Under the pieces are notes generated by a model that was not told the DNA's origin, ran no database searches, and saw nothing but the letters and a program-made list of their open reading frames with translations. From Tillus elongatus (lineage: Eukaryota > Arthropoda > Insecta > Coleoptera > Cleridae), in assembly GCA_964006375.1 (NCBI GenBank), contig OZ023265.1:150512769-150576768 (forward strand): a stretch of 64,000 bases of DNA. The letters are read 5' to 3'. Shown piece after piece: positions 1 through 13,790 of this stretch (the first letter of the stretch is position 1; every line of letters begins with the position of its first letter). The position numbers and the translations under genes were made by a program.

Positions 1-2423
1 TACATTTTTTTGCTATTTTCGAAAAGATGAGGCGATTCTACACCAGACCCTAGTATCACGTGCTCCCTATACTGCGACACCTTGCCAAAAATGATGGGAG
101 GTGTCTACTTAACAAGCTGTCTATATGGTGCATATAAACATTTATTGTGGCGAAACGAGTAAACAGAAAATTATAAAACTTTGTCAGGTTAATAAAAAGG
201 CCGCGCTCTATGTATGTAAATTAAGAAAAAAAATGTAGCGCAACCGGTTATACCGTAAGTTGACGGTAACTTAATTTTTTTAAATGGCAGTTATACATTT
301 TTTTGCTATTTTCGAAAAGATGAGGCGATTCTACACCAGACCCTAGTATCACGTGCTCCCTATACTGCGACACCTTGTCAAAAATGATGGGAGGTGTCTT
401 CTTAACAAGCTGCCTACATGGCGCATTTAAACATTTATTGTGTCGAAAGTAGTGAATCGAAAATTATAAAACTTTGTCAGGTTAAGAAAAAAGGCCGCGC
501 TCTATGTATGTAAATTAAGAAAAAAATGTAGCGCAACCGGTTATACCGAAAGTTGACGGTAACTTAACTTTTTTAAATGGCAGTGATACGTTTTTCTGCT
601 ATTTTAGAAAAGATGAGGCGATTCTACACCAGACTCTAGTATTATATGCCCACTATTCTGCTAAACCTTGCCAAAAATGATGGGAGGTGTCTACTTAACA
701 AGCTGTCTATATGGTGCATATAAACATTTATTGTGGCGAAACGAGTAAACAGAAAATTATAAAACTTTGTCAGGTTAATAAAAAGGCCGCGCTCTATGTA
801 TGTAAATTAAGAAAAAAAATGTAGCGCAACCGGTTATACCGAAAGTTGACGGTAACTTAATTTTTTTAAATGGCAGTTATACATTTTTTTGCTATTTTCG
901 AAAAGATGAGGCGATTCTACACCAGACTCTAGTATCACGTGCTCCCTATACTGCGACACCTTGCCAAAAATGATGGGAGGTGTCTTCTTAACAAGCTGTC
1001 TGTATGGTGCATTTAAACATTTATTGTGTCGAAACGAGTAAACAGAAAATTATAAAGCTTTGTCAGGTTAATAAAAAAGGCCGCGCTCTATGTATGTAAA
1101 TTAAGAAAAAAAATGTAGCGCAACCGGTTATACCAAAAGTTGACGGTAACTTAATTTTTTTAAATAGCAGTGATACATTTTTTTGCTATTTTCGAAAAGA
1201 TGAGGCGATTCTACACCAGACCCTAGTATCACGTGCTCCCTATACTGCGACACCTTGCCAAAAATGATGGGAGGTGTCTTCTTAACAAGCTGCCTACATG
1301 GCGCATTTAAACATTTATTGTGTCGAAAGTAGTGAATCGAAAATTATAAAACTTTGTCAGGTTAAGAAAAAAGGCCGCGCTCTATGTATGTAAATTAAGA
1401 AAAAAATGTAGCGCAACCGGTTATACCGAAAGTTGACGGTAACTTAACTTTTTTAAATGGCAGTGATACGTTTTTCTGCTATTTTAGAAAAGATGAGGCG
1501 ATTCTACACCAGACTCTAGTATTATATGCCCACTATTCTGCTAAACCTTGCCAAAAATGATGGGAGGTGTCTACTTAACAAGCTGTCTATATGGTGCATA
1601 TAAACATTTATTGTGGCGAAACGAGTAAACAGAAAATTATAAAACTTTGTCAGGTTAATAAAAAGGCCGCGCTCTATGTATGTAAATTAAGAAAAAAAAT
1701 GTAGCGCAACCGGTTATACCGAAAGTTGACGGTAACTTAATTTTTTTAAATGGCAGTTATACATTTTTTTGCTATTTTCGAAAAGATGAGGCGATTCTAC
1801 ACCAGACTCTAGTATCACGTGCTCCCTATACTGCGACACCTTGCCAAAAATGATGGGAGGTGTCTTCTTAACAAGCTGTCTGTATGGTGCATTTAAACAT
1901 TTATTGTGTCGAAACGAGTAAACAGAAAATTATAAAGCTTTGTCAGGTTAATAAAAAAGGCCGCGCTCTATGTATGTAAATTAAGAAAAAAAATGTAGCG
2001 CAACCGGTTATACCAAAAGTTGACGGTAACTTAATTTTTTTAAATAGCAGTGATACATTTTTTTGCTATTTTCGAAAAGATGAGGCGATTCTACACCAGA
2101 CTTTAGTATCATATGCTCCCTATACTGCGACACCTTGCCAAAAATGATGGGAGGTGTCTTCTTAACAAGCTGCCTACATGGCGCATTTAAACATTTATTG
2201 TGTCGAAAGTAGTGAATCGAAAATTATAAAACTTTGTCAGGTTAAGAAAAAAGGCTGCGCTCTATGTTCGTAAATTAAGAAAAAAAATGTAGCGCAACCG
2301 GTTATACCGAAAGTTGACGGTAACTTTTTTTTTCAAATGGCAGTGATAGGTTTTTTTGCTATTTTCGAATAGATGAGGCGATTCTACACCAGACTCTAGT
2401 GTCATATGCTCCCTATTCTCAAA
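1..2423. repeat. 293-bp satellite array, left arm of giant inverted repeat
   Basis: About eight tandem units with a very regular 293-294 bp period, seen from the recurring word GATGAGGCGATTCTACACC at 26, 319, 612, 905, 1199, 1492, 1785, 2079 and 2372. Units are not interchangeable: the unit at 319 matches the one at 1199, 612 matches 1492 and 905 matches 1785, so there is an 880-bp three-unit higher-order repeat. The array runs off the left edge of the window. The same satellite occurs in opposite orientation at 13791-15750. No coding potential is evident. Confidence 0.95.
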
Positions 2424-3225
2424 AAATTTAACAAAAAGCGAAGGGACGCAATAATAAACGGAAACACACACAGAACTACTAATATTTACTATATTAATGC
2501 TGACCGACATTCATTAGCAATAAAAGAAAATACTTATATTGTTCTGCCTAACGAAACGGGGATATTGCAAGTCCAAAGAAAATAAAACCGCCAGTCGGCG
2601 TTTTTTATTGGTTCATTAAGTAAAAAGCCGCCGAAAATGTTATTTATTTTATTATTTCGGCTGCATATGAGTAAATATACAAACAGTGACCGACGGCGGT
2701 TTTTCCTTTGTTGAGCAAGAATACCGCCGGCGGCTGCGTAAACTAAAACGTAAATTGAGACTACACATTTTTAACGTCAAAGTATTATGTGTTGTGTTAA
2801 AACATCACTTTAAAATTACCCTAATAATACTATTATTTCTAGGATTGTTACCTACTCACTATAAATAATTATCATGCATTTTTTGTCACTTCAAATCGTT
2901 AGTTGCCATCAATAGGTTTAGTGCATAATTACACATATTCGAATGTCGCTTTCGTACATTGTTTAATACCCAAAGCAGTTTATGTGTATGACATAAAATA
3001 GTGATAAAGTTTTTATATTCCTGGGCACAGGTTTCACCTTTTGGCATCGTCCAAGAAGAAGACTAAGTATAATTTAAAGTCAGCTCTTCAGTGGAAATGA
3101 ATCATAAGACAATAAAATAGATTTTTAACGTATCTTTTATTTTCCTATAGAAACTCCATCTGTTTCAATGTAACCTTAACACTGGCTGTACAATAAGTAT
3201 TGATTTATGAAATTAAAAAAGTTTG
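2424..3225. repeat. Inner arm of giant inverted repeat (left)
   Basis: About 800 bp of non-tandem sequence that reappears, inverted and nearly identical, at 12976-13790. It contains GC-rich inverted words built from CCGCC/GGCGG around 2587-2720. A 60-codon ORF at 2686-2868 is present in both arms, but nothing in it resembles a known protein, and its conservation is explained by the near identity of the arms. Unknown function; most simply part of a foldback-type element. Confidence 0.85.
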
Positions 3226-4064
3226 GACGCAGTAGGTGCGTTATGGATGTGATTTTTCAAAAAAATGTTTTTAAATAGCATATATGTTGTAAAGAAAGCA
3301 GGCATACAATTTTGCTATCAGTATAACCTATATAGTATAAACAATGTGTCATGTGTCATGAAAATAACTTCATTTTTGGAAAATGTGCAAAAGTTTCCAA
3401 AAGCAAAGTTAAAGTGTTCCCGAAAAAAGTGGTTTCTTGATCAACCTTATTATAGGTTAATAGCAAATTGAGTTATTCAAATTTGAAGCATTTCATGAAA
3501 GTTTGTTGCCATAACGCACTTGCTGCGTCGAGAAATTATTTTCTTCGAAACATGCATTATGTTTCGATGGAAAATGCAAAAATGCAATAACATGAGGCGT
3601 GTTCAATAAAAAGAAAAGCAAATTCGTATCATCAACGACTTATGGGACAGCCTGTGATTGTAGATTTTTTTTTGTAAGATGTAGCTCAAGACACCCTACA
3701 ATTAATGTATATTTTTCTTCGTATCTTGTATAGTAACGGATACATTGTACTTTATTGAATTTTTGCGAAAATGCGTCAAAAATTTGAACACCACTAAACG
3801 ATAAACTCTATAGGTAAGACAAATGCTAAAGCATCAGATTTAGGGTCAATTTACCTATAATGATATAAACCCATGTACCACAGTTGGTTGCCCTTGCTTT
3901 GTCATTTCTGGAGATATATATTTTTTTTCGAAAGGAAACACAAAATGTTCCGGGAAAACCTGAGCCGATTTTCCTGGCTAACGAACTTATCCAAGCCAGC
4001 TACAAAAGGGAGGTATTCACCAAATTTAATCGAAATCAGCCCATAATTATTTGAGTTGTCGGTA

Positions 4065-4147
<83 letters not shown>

Positions 4148-4290
4148 TACAAACAGATAAAAATTGTAACTGACTACGGATATGTGTTCTAAGGGGCCTA
4201 TTTAGCGCTAATTTGAAGAAATTTTTTAACAATCCAAAAGTCGAGATCCCCTCATAAGTTAATTTTGTTAAAGAAAATTCACTAAAAATG
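3221..4290 (+). mobile_element. Non-autonomous repeat family H, copy 1
   Basis: Member of the most abundant interspersed family in the window. Family order: a first segment of about 320 bp bounded by inverted copies of GGGACGCAGCAAGTGCG; a middle rich in words such as CAACGACTTATGGG and GCATCAGAGAAAGGGTC; the block GATTTTCCTGGCTAACGAAC; a (TA)n tract; the block CGGATATGTGTTCTAGG; and a terminal palindrome TTAGTGAATTTT...AAAATTCACTAA. This copy shows most of these in order, with (TA)n at 4067-4145. It abuts the inner arm of the large inverted repeat, as does another H copy at the mirror position near 12975. No coding capacity. Confidence 0.75.
4067..4145. repeat. (TA)n microsatellite inside H copy 1
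   Basis: Uninterrupted TA dinucleotide tract between the two conserved halves of the H repeat. Confidence 0.97.
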
Positions 4291-4494
4291 ACTTTAAACT
4301 TTATCTTTACTACAAAATGTACTAGTTGCCACGTGATTCATTATTGAAACCTTTAAGCAGGGTTGCGTCCCAGGCAGACAACCTTCATATGTTAGAATTT
4401 ACAAACATTTTTTCATGACATTCTTTGCTCGGAAACACTGTTCCGATTGGGGTGGCTACTGAACTTTTTTAAGCTATGTATTAACAAACAAAAC

Positions 4495-4717
<223 letters not shown>

Positions 4718-4774
4718 ATATACGTGGAAATTAAACAATAGCACTGAATTTTGTTGTCAAACATTAACTAATGA

Positions 4775-4858
4775 GACGATAACGACTTTTCAATTTTGAA
4801 ATCATTTCTACAAATGAGCGTGTATTAGGGCCCTTAGAACCCATATCCGGGGTCACTT

Positions 4859-4938
<80 letters not shown>
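4775..4938 (-). mobile_element. H repeat fragment, target of mariner-1
   Basis: A second reverse-orientation H end (TTAGAACCCATATCCGGGG) followed by (TA)n at 4867-4938. The mariner at 4939-7005 sits in this TA tract, which resumes at 7006. Confidence 0.7.
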
Positions 4939-4941
<3 letters not shown>

Positions 4942-5355
4942 GGTCGCTGATAAGTCTGGAAACGGTCGATTATCCGGGAAAATATACAAGGTGTCGAAAA
5001 AAGTTTTATACAAAAGTTTTTGGGTTCTTCAATGTCTACTAGGCAGTGATAATTTTATTTATACAGGGTTGGTCATACAGGCGTGGCACACCAATATTAA
5101 TTTTTTTTTAATGGAACACCCTATATATTATTCGATATTTCAATCCTTCTCTTAATTTTGAGCAACATTTATGAGAAGCATAATGTACCTAAACTCAATC
5201 GTTTCCGGGTAAAAAAATAAATAAAAATAAACGCTACTGTTTTTAAAATCTATTGGATGAAGAACAAAAATAAATGAAAAGTAGAATATCTATTGAAAAC
5301 AATCTGTGAGTGTGAAAAGAACCGGTTGCGATGTTTTTAACATTGTTTGGAATCC
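4939..5355. repeat. mariner-1 left terminal inverted repeat
   Basis: Pairs with 6588-7005, ending internally at the shared word GGATTCCAAACAATG (complement here). The right repeat abuts the end of the transposase gene. Confidence 0.93.
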
Positions 5356-5497
5356 CAAGATAAGATAAGATGCCCATAAGAAACGCAGTATTATTCTTTT
5401 GTTTTAAAATGTTTCCAGGACAACGAATGTCAAACATTCATTCAGTGTCAACAGTTTTGAAACATTAGTAATTTAGTGTCAACAGTTTTTGTGCAAA

Positions 5498-6587
5498 ATG
5501 GCAAGTTTAAGTGAAACCGAACGTATCGAAATTTTAATGATGATAGGGTACGGTGATAGAACACGAAGTTTTGCTCAAGTGGTGATTATGTTCAATGAGT
5601 TGCATCCTGAGCGGGAATCGATCTCCAAATCCACAGTTTCGAAAACTTTGCATCGTTTTCACGAAACTGGCGGTATCAAGGATAAACCTAGAACTGGAAG
5701 GCCAGTAACCGTTACAAATGAAGAAAATTCTTTGAATGTAATATTGGATGTGGTGGAAAATCCGAAAACTTCACAGCAATTGGCTTTAAATCACAATATG
5801 AGTCGATATTCAATTCAAAAGATTACGAAGCAGGAAAAGTTCCGTCCATATAAAATTCATTTATTGCAAGAACTGAGTGAAGACGATTTTGATCGCAGAA
5901 TCGAGTTCTGTGAACTTATTATGGAGAAGTTACGCCAAAATTTTAACTTTGCCAACCACATTTTGTTTTCCGACGAATCTACATTTTGTTTGAATGGACA
6001 AGTCAACCGACACAACTGTAGGTACTGGTCAGACGAAAACCCACATTGGATGGAACAAATTCACACCCAAAGACCGCAAAAAGTAAATGTTTGGTGTGCT
6101 ATTATTGGTGGACATATCATAGGACCTTATTTTATACACGGTAATTTGAACTCTGCTCGATATTTGACACTTTTGCAAGAATCAATTGTTCCAGACGTTA
6201 GTCGATTATTTCCGAACAATAACGACCCAAATCTACCAGCGGAAGAAATATGGTTTCAGCAGGATGGGGCACCCCCTCATTTTGGAATTGAGGTACGGGA
6301 ATATCTGAATCAAACCTTTCCTGGCAGATGGATAGGGCGCAGGGGAACTATTGAATGGCCAGCTAGGTCTCCCGACATGACGCCGCTTGACTTTTTTTGT
6401 GGGGTCATGTAAAAAATTTAATTTACCAAAATAGACCGCAGAATATTGAAGAGTTGCAAGCAAGGATTGTGCATGAAATTAATAACATTCCTCAAAACGC
6501 TCTTGTAAATGCAGTGCAATGTTTTGTTAAGCGAATTCATTATTGTCAGGAGGTCAATGGAGAACACTTTGAACATCTTATAAAATA

Positions 6588-6588
<1 letters not shown>
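5498..6588 (+). pseudogene. mariner-1 transposase (DD41D), one frameshift
   Basis: Cut-and-paste transposase of the Tc1/mariner superfamily. I take the start at the MASLSETERIEIL methionine (5498); three more in-frame codons lie upstream. The N-terminus is a helix-turn-helix region with a GRP-type linker (KPRTGRP). Catalytic motifs are visible: first Asp in ILFSDEST, second in WFQQDGAPPHF, third in SPDMTPLD. Counting from the second to the third Asp gives 41 intervening residues, placing it in the DD41D (rosa-type) group, not classic DD34D mariner. About 370 codons in all. The frame breaks near 6395 in a T run just after the third Asp. The downstream 63 codons, beginning with a WGHVKNLIY-type C-terminal motif, continue in another frame to the stop at 6588. 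One short indel in an otherwise clean gene again suggests recent loss. Confidence 0.9.
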
Positions 6589-7176
<588 letters not shown>

Positions 7177-7700
7177 CCTGTACTTTGGGGACAGTATTAC
7201 ATACACATGTTACACTTTGGGGTCGGGTCTCAAAGTTACATAGCATATTCACTACACTTCGGGGTCTGACCTCACATTCAGTGTCTGGTACGAGGAGTTT
7301 CTTTTTATGAAACCGCGTCGACATGCCTGGTCGTTGGCTGTATGAATGGTGAAAAACGAGATACGATGATGGAATGTTCTTATAATTTCTACTCGTACAA
7401 TCATGGCAAGTTTTCATCGCAATGTGTTTAGAAATATGTACAATTTCATTTGCACACTGCCCACAGAACACGTGAAAATAGTCTGCGCCAGGCTGTGAAA
7501 TTGCATGATGTTTTGTATAATATTTTGTGGTTTGAGATTTAATTTCTTGTTGTTTCATATAAAATCTTGAAGCATATGTTCAATGAATACAGAATGAAAC
7601 AGGTAATTCAAGAACAATCGTCCGAATGTTATTGTGTTATTTCGTCTTGACAAGAACGTTTATGGTGCTACGGGATTTGACATTGAAGTATAAACTAAAA
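7177..7700. other. No recognisable gene
   Basis: Contains three spaced variants of ACTTTGGGG/ACTTCGGGG (7192, 7214, 7256). A long reverse-frame ORF through here continues into the TA tract and is not credible as a gene. Confidence 0.5.
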
Positions 7701-7705
7701 AAAAC

Positions 7706-7946
7706 CAAGTTCACCAGGCGCAACAGTTGAATTGTCGTGTCAACATTTGCGTACACCAGTCCCGCAAAGTTTATACTGTAACTTAACTATTGCCAATTTG
7801 TCAAAGCGGAATGACAGACAAACGACACAAAATAGTTAATGCTTGAAGTGAATAGTGCGTTCATCAGTTTCCGACAGCTGAATTGTATCGGTCGTCAGCA
7901 GATAAGCGCTTAAGTTCAGCTGCTGGCGCCTGGTGAACTCGCCGTA
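7706..7946. mobile_element. Palindromic MITE, family P (decayed)
   Basis: Ends AAGTTCACCAGGCGC and GCGCCTGGTGAACTCGCC are inverted, with inner inverted words around GTTGAATTGT. Same family as the compact copy at 36285-36390 and the fragment at 8075-8205. Confidence 0.6.
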
Positions 7947-8074
7947 TGTATGTTAATGTGTAAAGTTCACGTGTCAGTAGTCAGTGTTTACTGTATATAA
8001 AGCGAATGCTGTTGCCTGTCTTTGTCTACCATATCTCATAAAGTCATTATACCATGGCCAGCAACTGCATTATG

Positions 8075-8205
8075 TCAAAAAAATTTGGCATTTGTCAACG
8101 TTCGTTAATTGTTGTATCAGACAATGTTGACAAATGTCAACATTTTTGACATAACAATTAAGCTGTAGGCAGCACTTGACGTCTGGTTAATTCGCCCTTG
8201 TCTTC
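8075..8205. mobile_element. Family P MITE fragment
   Basis: Carries the family's self-complementary core (TGTTGACAAATGTCAACA) and a degenerate CTGGTTAATTCGCCC end. Confidence 0.45.
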
Positions 8206-8749
8206 ATTTAACGATGACTTATTTTACAAGAAAACTTTTTGTGCTGCGTGTAAGGCATATTGATTTCAATTTAAATCCGGAAACTGCTAAAATATCAAAG
8301 CTTGGCGCCAAACCCTCTTGACCGAAGTGGATCAAACGTTGAGTGTAAAAAAACATTTGCTATTTTGAAAACGGTTAAACATTATCACTCATCGTTATAG
8401 CAAGCGTAGTGCCAGGATAAGTGATTCGTTAATATTTTGTAGTTGGATATTCACCAATTGGTGCCTTCAGCGAACCCAACAGCTGAGTATGTTGATTTGT
8501 TTAGTAGGTTGAACGCTGAACGTTTACTTGCGGTGACTCTAAACTGTTGGACATTTAAGCATTTAACTATAAAACTACGTTACTGGAACGTGTACACTGT
8601 CGTCAACGCCTAGCACGCGCATTGCGAACGATGCCCCTTCCAGATACGTTGTATATAGTTCAATGCATTTTAGACAGCAAGATTATTTACGTTGATTTAA
8701 ATAAGCGGTGAATTGAAACCTTATTTCTTGTACAATATAAAAATGTTGA

Positions 8750-10795
8750 CATCATATTTCTATAATGTTGCAATACATGAGATTATTTTTACAGCTTTTG
8801 CTAAAGTTAAATAATAAGTGTATTCTAAAGATTGCTTTATGATACTTCCAAATTAAATCAGTAACAATTCTCATCTAAATAATCTATCTACACGGAAATT
8901 ACCGTTGTACATAATATTTCCATACTAGTAATTAAAAAATAAGAATTGAAATAATTGTAATTGTTATATTATAAAATTTTGAAAAATATTACACTTATGT
9001 TTGCCATCGCAATATACTAGCTATGCAGAAAGTTATTTGGATTTTTTATTTAAAAACTGTCGTTTGTACATAACGTTTAATAAGAAATTATGTGATACTA
9101 CCTACTACCACTTCATTGAATAAATACGAATTCAGAATATTTGCACTTTATATATTGTTTTAAAAAATTAAAAATAATACACATGTTGGTCATCACAGTG
9201 AACAAGTTATACAGAAATGTCTATTGTACATAACATTTAAGGAATTATAGGTGAAAAAACCATATTATGTGTTACTTTTTGGAATAAATAGCAATTCATA
9301 ATAATTGAACTCTATTGGTTTTAAATAAATAAAATATGATACACATGTTGGTCATCACAGTGAGCAAGTTATACAGAAATGTCTATTGTACATTACATTT
9401 AAGAATTTATATGTGAACTAACAATATTTTGTGTTACTTTTTGGACTAAATGGCAATTCACAATAACTGAACTCCATATGGTTTAAAAAAATTAAAACAA
9501 TACAATTGTTGGTCATTTCAATGAACTAGTTATAGAGAAATGTCTTTTGTACATTACATTTAAAGAAGCCTAGGTGAAACTACCATATTTTGTGTTACTT
9601 TTTGGAATAAATAGCATTTCACATTAATTGAACTCTATCAGTTTTAAATAAATAAAAAATGATACACATGTTGGTCATCACAGTGAACAAGTTATACAGA
9701 AATGTCTATTGTACATTACATTTATGGAATTATATGTGCAAATACCGTATTATGTGTTATTTTTGGGAATGAATAGCATTTAACATTAATTGAACTCTAT
9801 TGGTTTTAAATAAATAAAAAAATGATACACATGTTGGTCATCACAGTAAGCAAGTTATACAGAAATGTCAATTGTACATTACATTTAAGAATTTATATGT
9901 GAACTAACAATATTTTGTGTTACTTTTTGGACTAAATGGCAATTCACAATAACTGAACTCCATATGGTTAAAAAAAAATTAAAACAATACAATTGTTGGT
10001 CATTTCAATGAACTAGTTATAGAGAAATGTCTTTTGTACATTACATTTAAAGAAACCTAGGTGAAACTACCATATTTTGTGTTACTTTTTGGAATAAATA
10101 GCATTTCACATTAATTTAACTCTATCAGTTTTAAATAAATAAAAAACGGTACACATATTGGTCATCACAGTGAACAAGTTATACAGGAATGTCTATTGCA
10201 CATTACATTTATGGAATTATATGTGAAAATACCGTATTATGTGTTACTTTTGGGAATAAATACATTTCACATTAATTGAACTCTATTGGTATTAAATAAA
10301 TAAAAAATGATACACATGTTGTTCATTACAGTGAACTAGTTATACAGAAATGTCTACTGTACAATACATTTAAGGAATTATATGTGAAAATACCATATTA
10401 TGTGTCACTTTTTCGAATAAATTGCAATTCATAATAATTGAACTCTATTGGTTTTAAATAAATAAAAAACGGTACACATGTTGGTCATCACAGTAAACAA
10501 GTTATACAGGAATGTCTATTGCACATTACATTTATGGAATTATATGTAAAAATACCGAAGTATGTGTTACTTTTTGGAATAAATAGCATTTCACATTAGT
10601 TGAACTCTGTTGGTTTTAAATAAATAAAAAATGATACACATGTTGGTCATCACAGTGAACAAGTTATACAGAAATGCCTATTGTACATCACATTTAAGGA
10701 ATTATAAGTGAAAATACCATATTATGTGTTACTTTTTGGAATAAATAGCAATTAACAATAATTGAACTCTATATGTTTTAAAAAATACATCAATT
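8750..10795. repeat. 162-bp satellite array
   Basis: About ten good units with a 161-163 bp period, marked by TTGGTCATCACAGTGAACAAG at 9186, 9348, 9509, 9671, 9833, 9996, 10158, 10319, 10481 and 10642. Older, decayed units can be traced back to about 8750. Units at 9348 and 9833, and at 9509 and 9996, share private variants (for example TTTCAATGAACTAGTTATAGAG), giving a three-unit (about 486 bp) higher-order repeat. AT-rich, no coding signal. It lies in the core of the giant inverted repeat and has no inverted partner. Confidence 0.92.
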
Positions 10796-12004
10796 GCGTA
10801 CCACAAGAGGTGAAGCAAGAACACAATACCAAAATATTTTGAGTCGTAACGTTAAATGTATTAAATATTACAGGGGGACATTAATTACTTTTAGCGCAAA
10901 AAGTTACAGTAGGTACGATACCCATTACTTGGAAAACTATATTTTTTCCTTAAAAGGGGATATTCGGGGATCCCATACTCAGGTTAGGGTATGTAAGTTT
11001 AATTAATTATTTTTTGGGCAGGTACTCTCCAATATGTAAATACTTACCTTAGCTAATTGTGTTAGATAGCCTAATTCAACAAGTTTATGTAGGAAAATGT
11101 AACATTCCTTCACTAAAACTGTCGTATGTTTGAAAAGATATGTAAGTACATTTATGTACACAATTTGTCTTTATAAAGACTATTTCATAGGAAACTGTAG
11201 AGCTTGTAGCCTTATATAAGGTTAACTTATATTGACATATCTTTTTTCTTGATTGAGTTAAAGAGTGCATCAGGCAGAAAATTTTTAATGACAAATTTAT
11301 TAAATTGAATTAACGTGACCAGGAAAATAATCATTAAGAGATATCTGGGAGTAATTCCGCTGTTCTTTTCAGTGACTATTTCTTTTTTTGAATTAATACT
11401 ATAGAATAATGTATTTGTATCCACCTGAAACGCTCGCTGTGACGTAATACTGTCGACTGGGTACCAACACATACGCGCACGGTCGTATCTTGCTAGTTGT
11501 ATATCGTGGACGAGATAATATTGGCTGTTGCTGTGTCTTTAATTCTCAGTATGACTTTATTACGTAATTTATTTTCTAACTCTGATGCCTTACTTCTGAG
11601 AAACGTATCGGCTTGATTTATGTTAATGTTCACATGAAAAATAAAAATCGCAAAAGCCACCTAATAAGATGTTTTAATCGTGTTTTTTTCACAACCAGCT
11701 CCTTTCCTCTCTCCACCAACTTCAAATAGTAATAATAGTAATTATTATATTTTATTTAATTACTTCAAATTTGCAAAAAAAAAACGTATAGTGCTTAAGT
11801 CCTGAAGAATTGTAAATATTAATTCATTACCTGAAGGTTATCGTGTTGATCGAATTGTTCTAACAGAGAAGCGCGTGCACGCACGCACAAACACACAAAT
11901 CAATATTCGCGCGCGCACACACATAGCACGCACACATATATTACATTAAGAAATGTTAATATTTTTTTTAATACCATACACCATAAACTTACATAAAATT
12001 ACTG
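10796..12004. other. No recognisable gene
   Basis: AT-rich single-copy-looking sequence; only short chance ORFs. A CA/CG-rich microsatellite lies at about 11872-11940. Confidence 0.5.
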
Positions 12005-12600
12005 TCAAGGCATCAGAGATAGGGTCTATTTGAAATTAAATTTCTGTAAATATGTTAGTAAATGACGCTTACAGCTGAAACTTAATGGTTTCTGGAACAC
12101 TTTTCTTGCTACACTTTCTGTGCATAACCCGTGTTTCTTTAAGGTTTTGCCTAAATGCTGTCAATTTTGAGGTTCTACATTGAGATTTGGCGTTTTGAGA
12201 GAAACCGGCAACTTTTTTAATTCCTACAACTGTTTTGTGTTTTAACTTGCACACATACATTTTGTTACATGGCTCACTCTTTGTAATGCAAAGACGCTTA
12301 CCAAATTTGGTCCCCCTCATTTTGTTATTTCGGGAGTTAAAAAAACCTGAAGAAAACATAATTTTTTGGGATAACTTGAGTCATTTTGTTGCATAACGAA
12401 CTTATCAAAGCCACTGAAACTGGAGGTAGTTCTCATATTTTACCAAGGTCAGCCCATTTATTTGTTTTGTTTTCGGTGTCTAGGGGGCCTACTTCGCGTT
12501 CATTTGAAGAAATTTGGAAAAGAAAATTCACTAAAAAATTAACCGATTTCACTGAAACTTTGCACGTGTCTTTTGTTTGTTAATAGCTTAAAAAAAGTTA
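12005..12600 (+). mobile_element. H repeat copy (partial)
   Basis: Shows the middle block GCATCAGAGATAGGGTCTA, the CATAACGAACTTATCAAAGCC block and the distal TCTAGGGGGCCTACTTCGCG block in family order, without a TA tract. Its intact GGGTCTATTTGAAAT is the empty-site reference for the MITE at 59264. Confidence 0.65.
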
Positions 12601-12739
12601 ATTAGCCACGCCAATCAGACCAGGGTTTCCGAAAAAAGAAATGTCTTTAAATACTGTTTGTGAATTCTAACATAAGAAGGTTGCCTGAATTCAGTGAAAA
12701 GCCTTAATTCTGGATTTGGGTTATCCAAGTGTACTTAAA

Positions 12740-12975
12740 ATTTTTTATGACCGAACACGCCTTATATTATGGCATTTCCGCATTTCCCTTTGAAATATAA
12801 AGCATGTTTGTAAGAAAAGAAATTCTGGACGTGGTAAGTGCGTTATGGTAGCGACATTTCATTAAATGCTTCAAATTCGAATAGTTTAATTTTGTATGAG
12901 GTTCGTTGGCATGAGAACCAGTTTCTTCTGGAACATTTTAAGTTTCTTTTCGCACATTTTTTTTGCTGTGTCCGG
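12740..12975 (-). mobile_element. H repeat terminal segment abutting right arm
   Basis: Contains GTGCGTTATGGTAGC and ends TGTGTCCGGAC at the inner edge of the right arm, mirroring H copy 1 at 3221 but with about 150 bp deleted. Confidence 0.6.
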
Positions 12976-13790
12976 ACTTTCTTAATTTCATAAATCAATA
13001 CTTATTGTACAGCCAGTGTTAAGGTTACATTGAAACAGATGGAGTTTCTATAGGAAAATAAAAGATACGTTAAAAATCTATTTTATTGTCTTATGATTCA
13101 TTTCCACTGAAGAGCTGACTTTAAATTATACTTAGTCTTCTTCTTGGACGATGCCAAAAGGTGAAACCTGTGCCCAGGAATATAAAAACTTTATCACTAT
13201 TTTATGTCATACACATAAACTGCTTTGGGTATTAAACAATGTACGAAAGCGACATTCGAATATGTGTAATTATGCACTAAACCTATTGATGGCAACTAAC
13301 GATTTGAAGTGACAAAAAATGCATGATAATTATTTATAGTGAGTAGGTAACAATCCTAGAAATAATAATATTATTAGGGTAATTTTAAAGTGATGTTTTA
13401 ACACAACACATAATACTTTGACGTTAAAAATGTGTAGTAGTCTCAATTTACGTTTTAGTTTACGCAGCCGCCGGCGGTATTCTTGCTCAACAAAGGAAAA
13501 ACCGCCGTCGGTCACTGTTTGTATATTTACTCATATGCAGCCGAAATAATAAAATAAATAACATTTTCGGCGGCTTTTTACTTAATGAACCAATAAAAAA
13601 CGCCGACAGGCGGTTTTATTTTCTTTGGACTTGCAATATCCCCGTTTCGTTAGGCAGAACAATATAAGTATTTTCTTTTATTGCTAATAAATGTCGGTCA
13701 GCATTAATATAGTAAATATTAGTAGTTCTGTGTGTGTTTCCGTTTATTATTGCGTCCCTTCGCTTTTTGTTAAATTTTTTGAGAATAGGG
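12976..13790. repeat. Inner arm of giant inverted repeat (right)
   Basis: Reverse complement of 2424-3225 with only scattered differences over about 800 bp. The 61-codon ORF on the minus strand at 13330-13515 mirrors that at 2686-2868. Confidence 0.9.

Noticed and set aside
2262..2510. 82-codon ORF duplicated in both giant arms (mirror at 13691-13900), and the 60-codon ORF at 2686
   Set aside because: The arms are nearly identical overall, so conservation of the ORFs carries no independent evidence; one end lies in satellite sequence.
2580..2720. GC-rich hairpins followed by T runs resembling bacterial terminators
   Set aside because: Eukaryotic transposon sequence; no bacterial genes nearby.
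8750..10795. CRISPR-like array from regular repeats
   Set aside because: The whole 162 bp unit repeats with no unique spacers, in a eukaryotic context.
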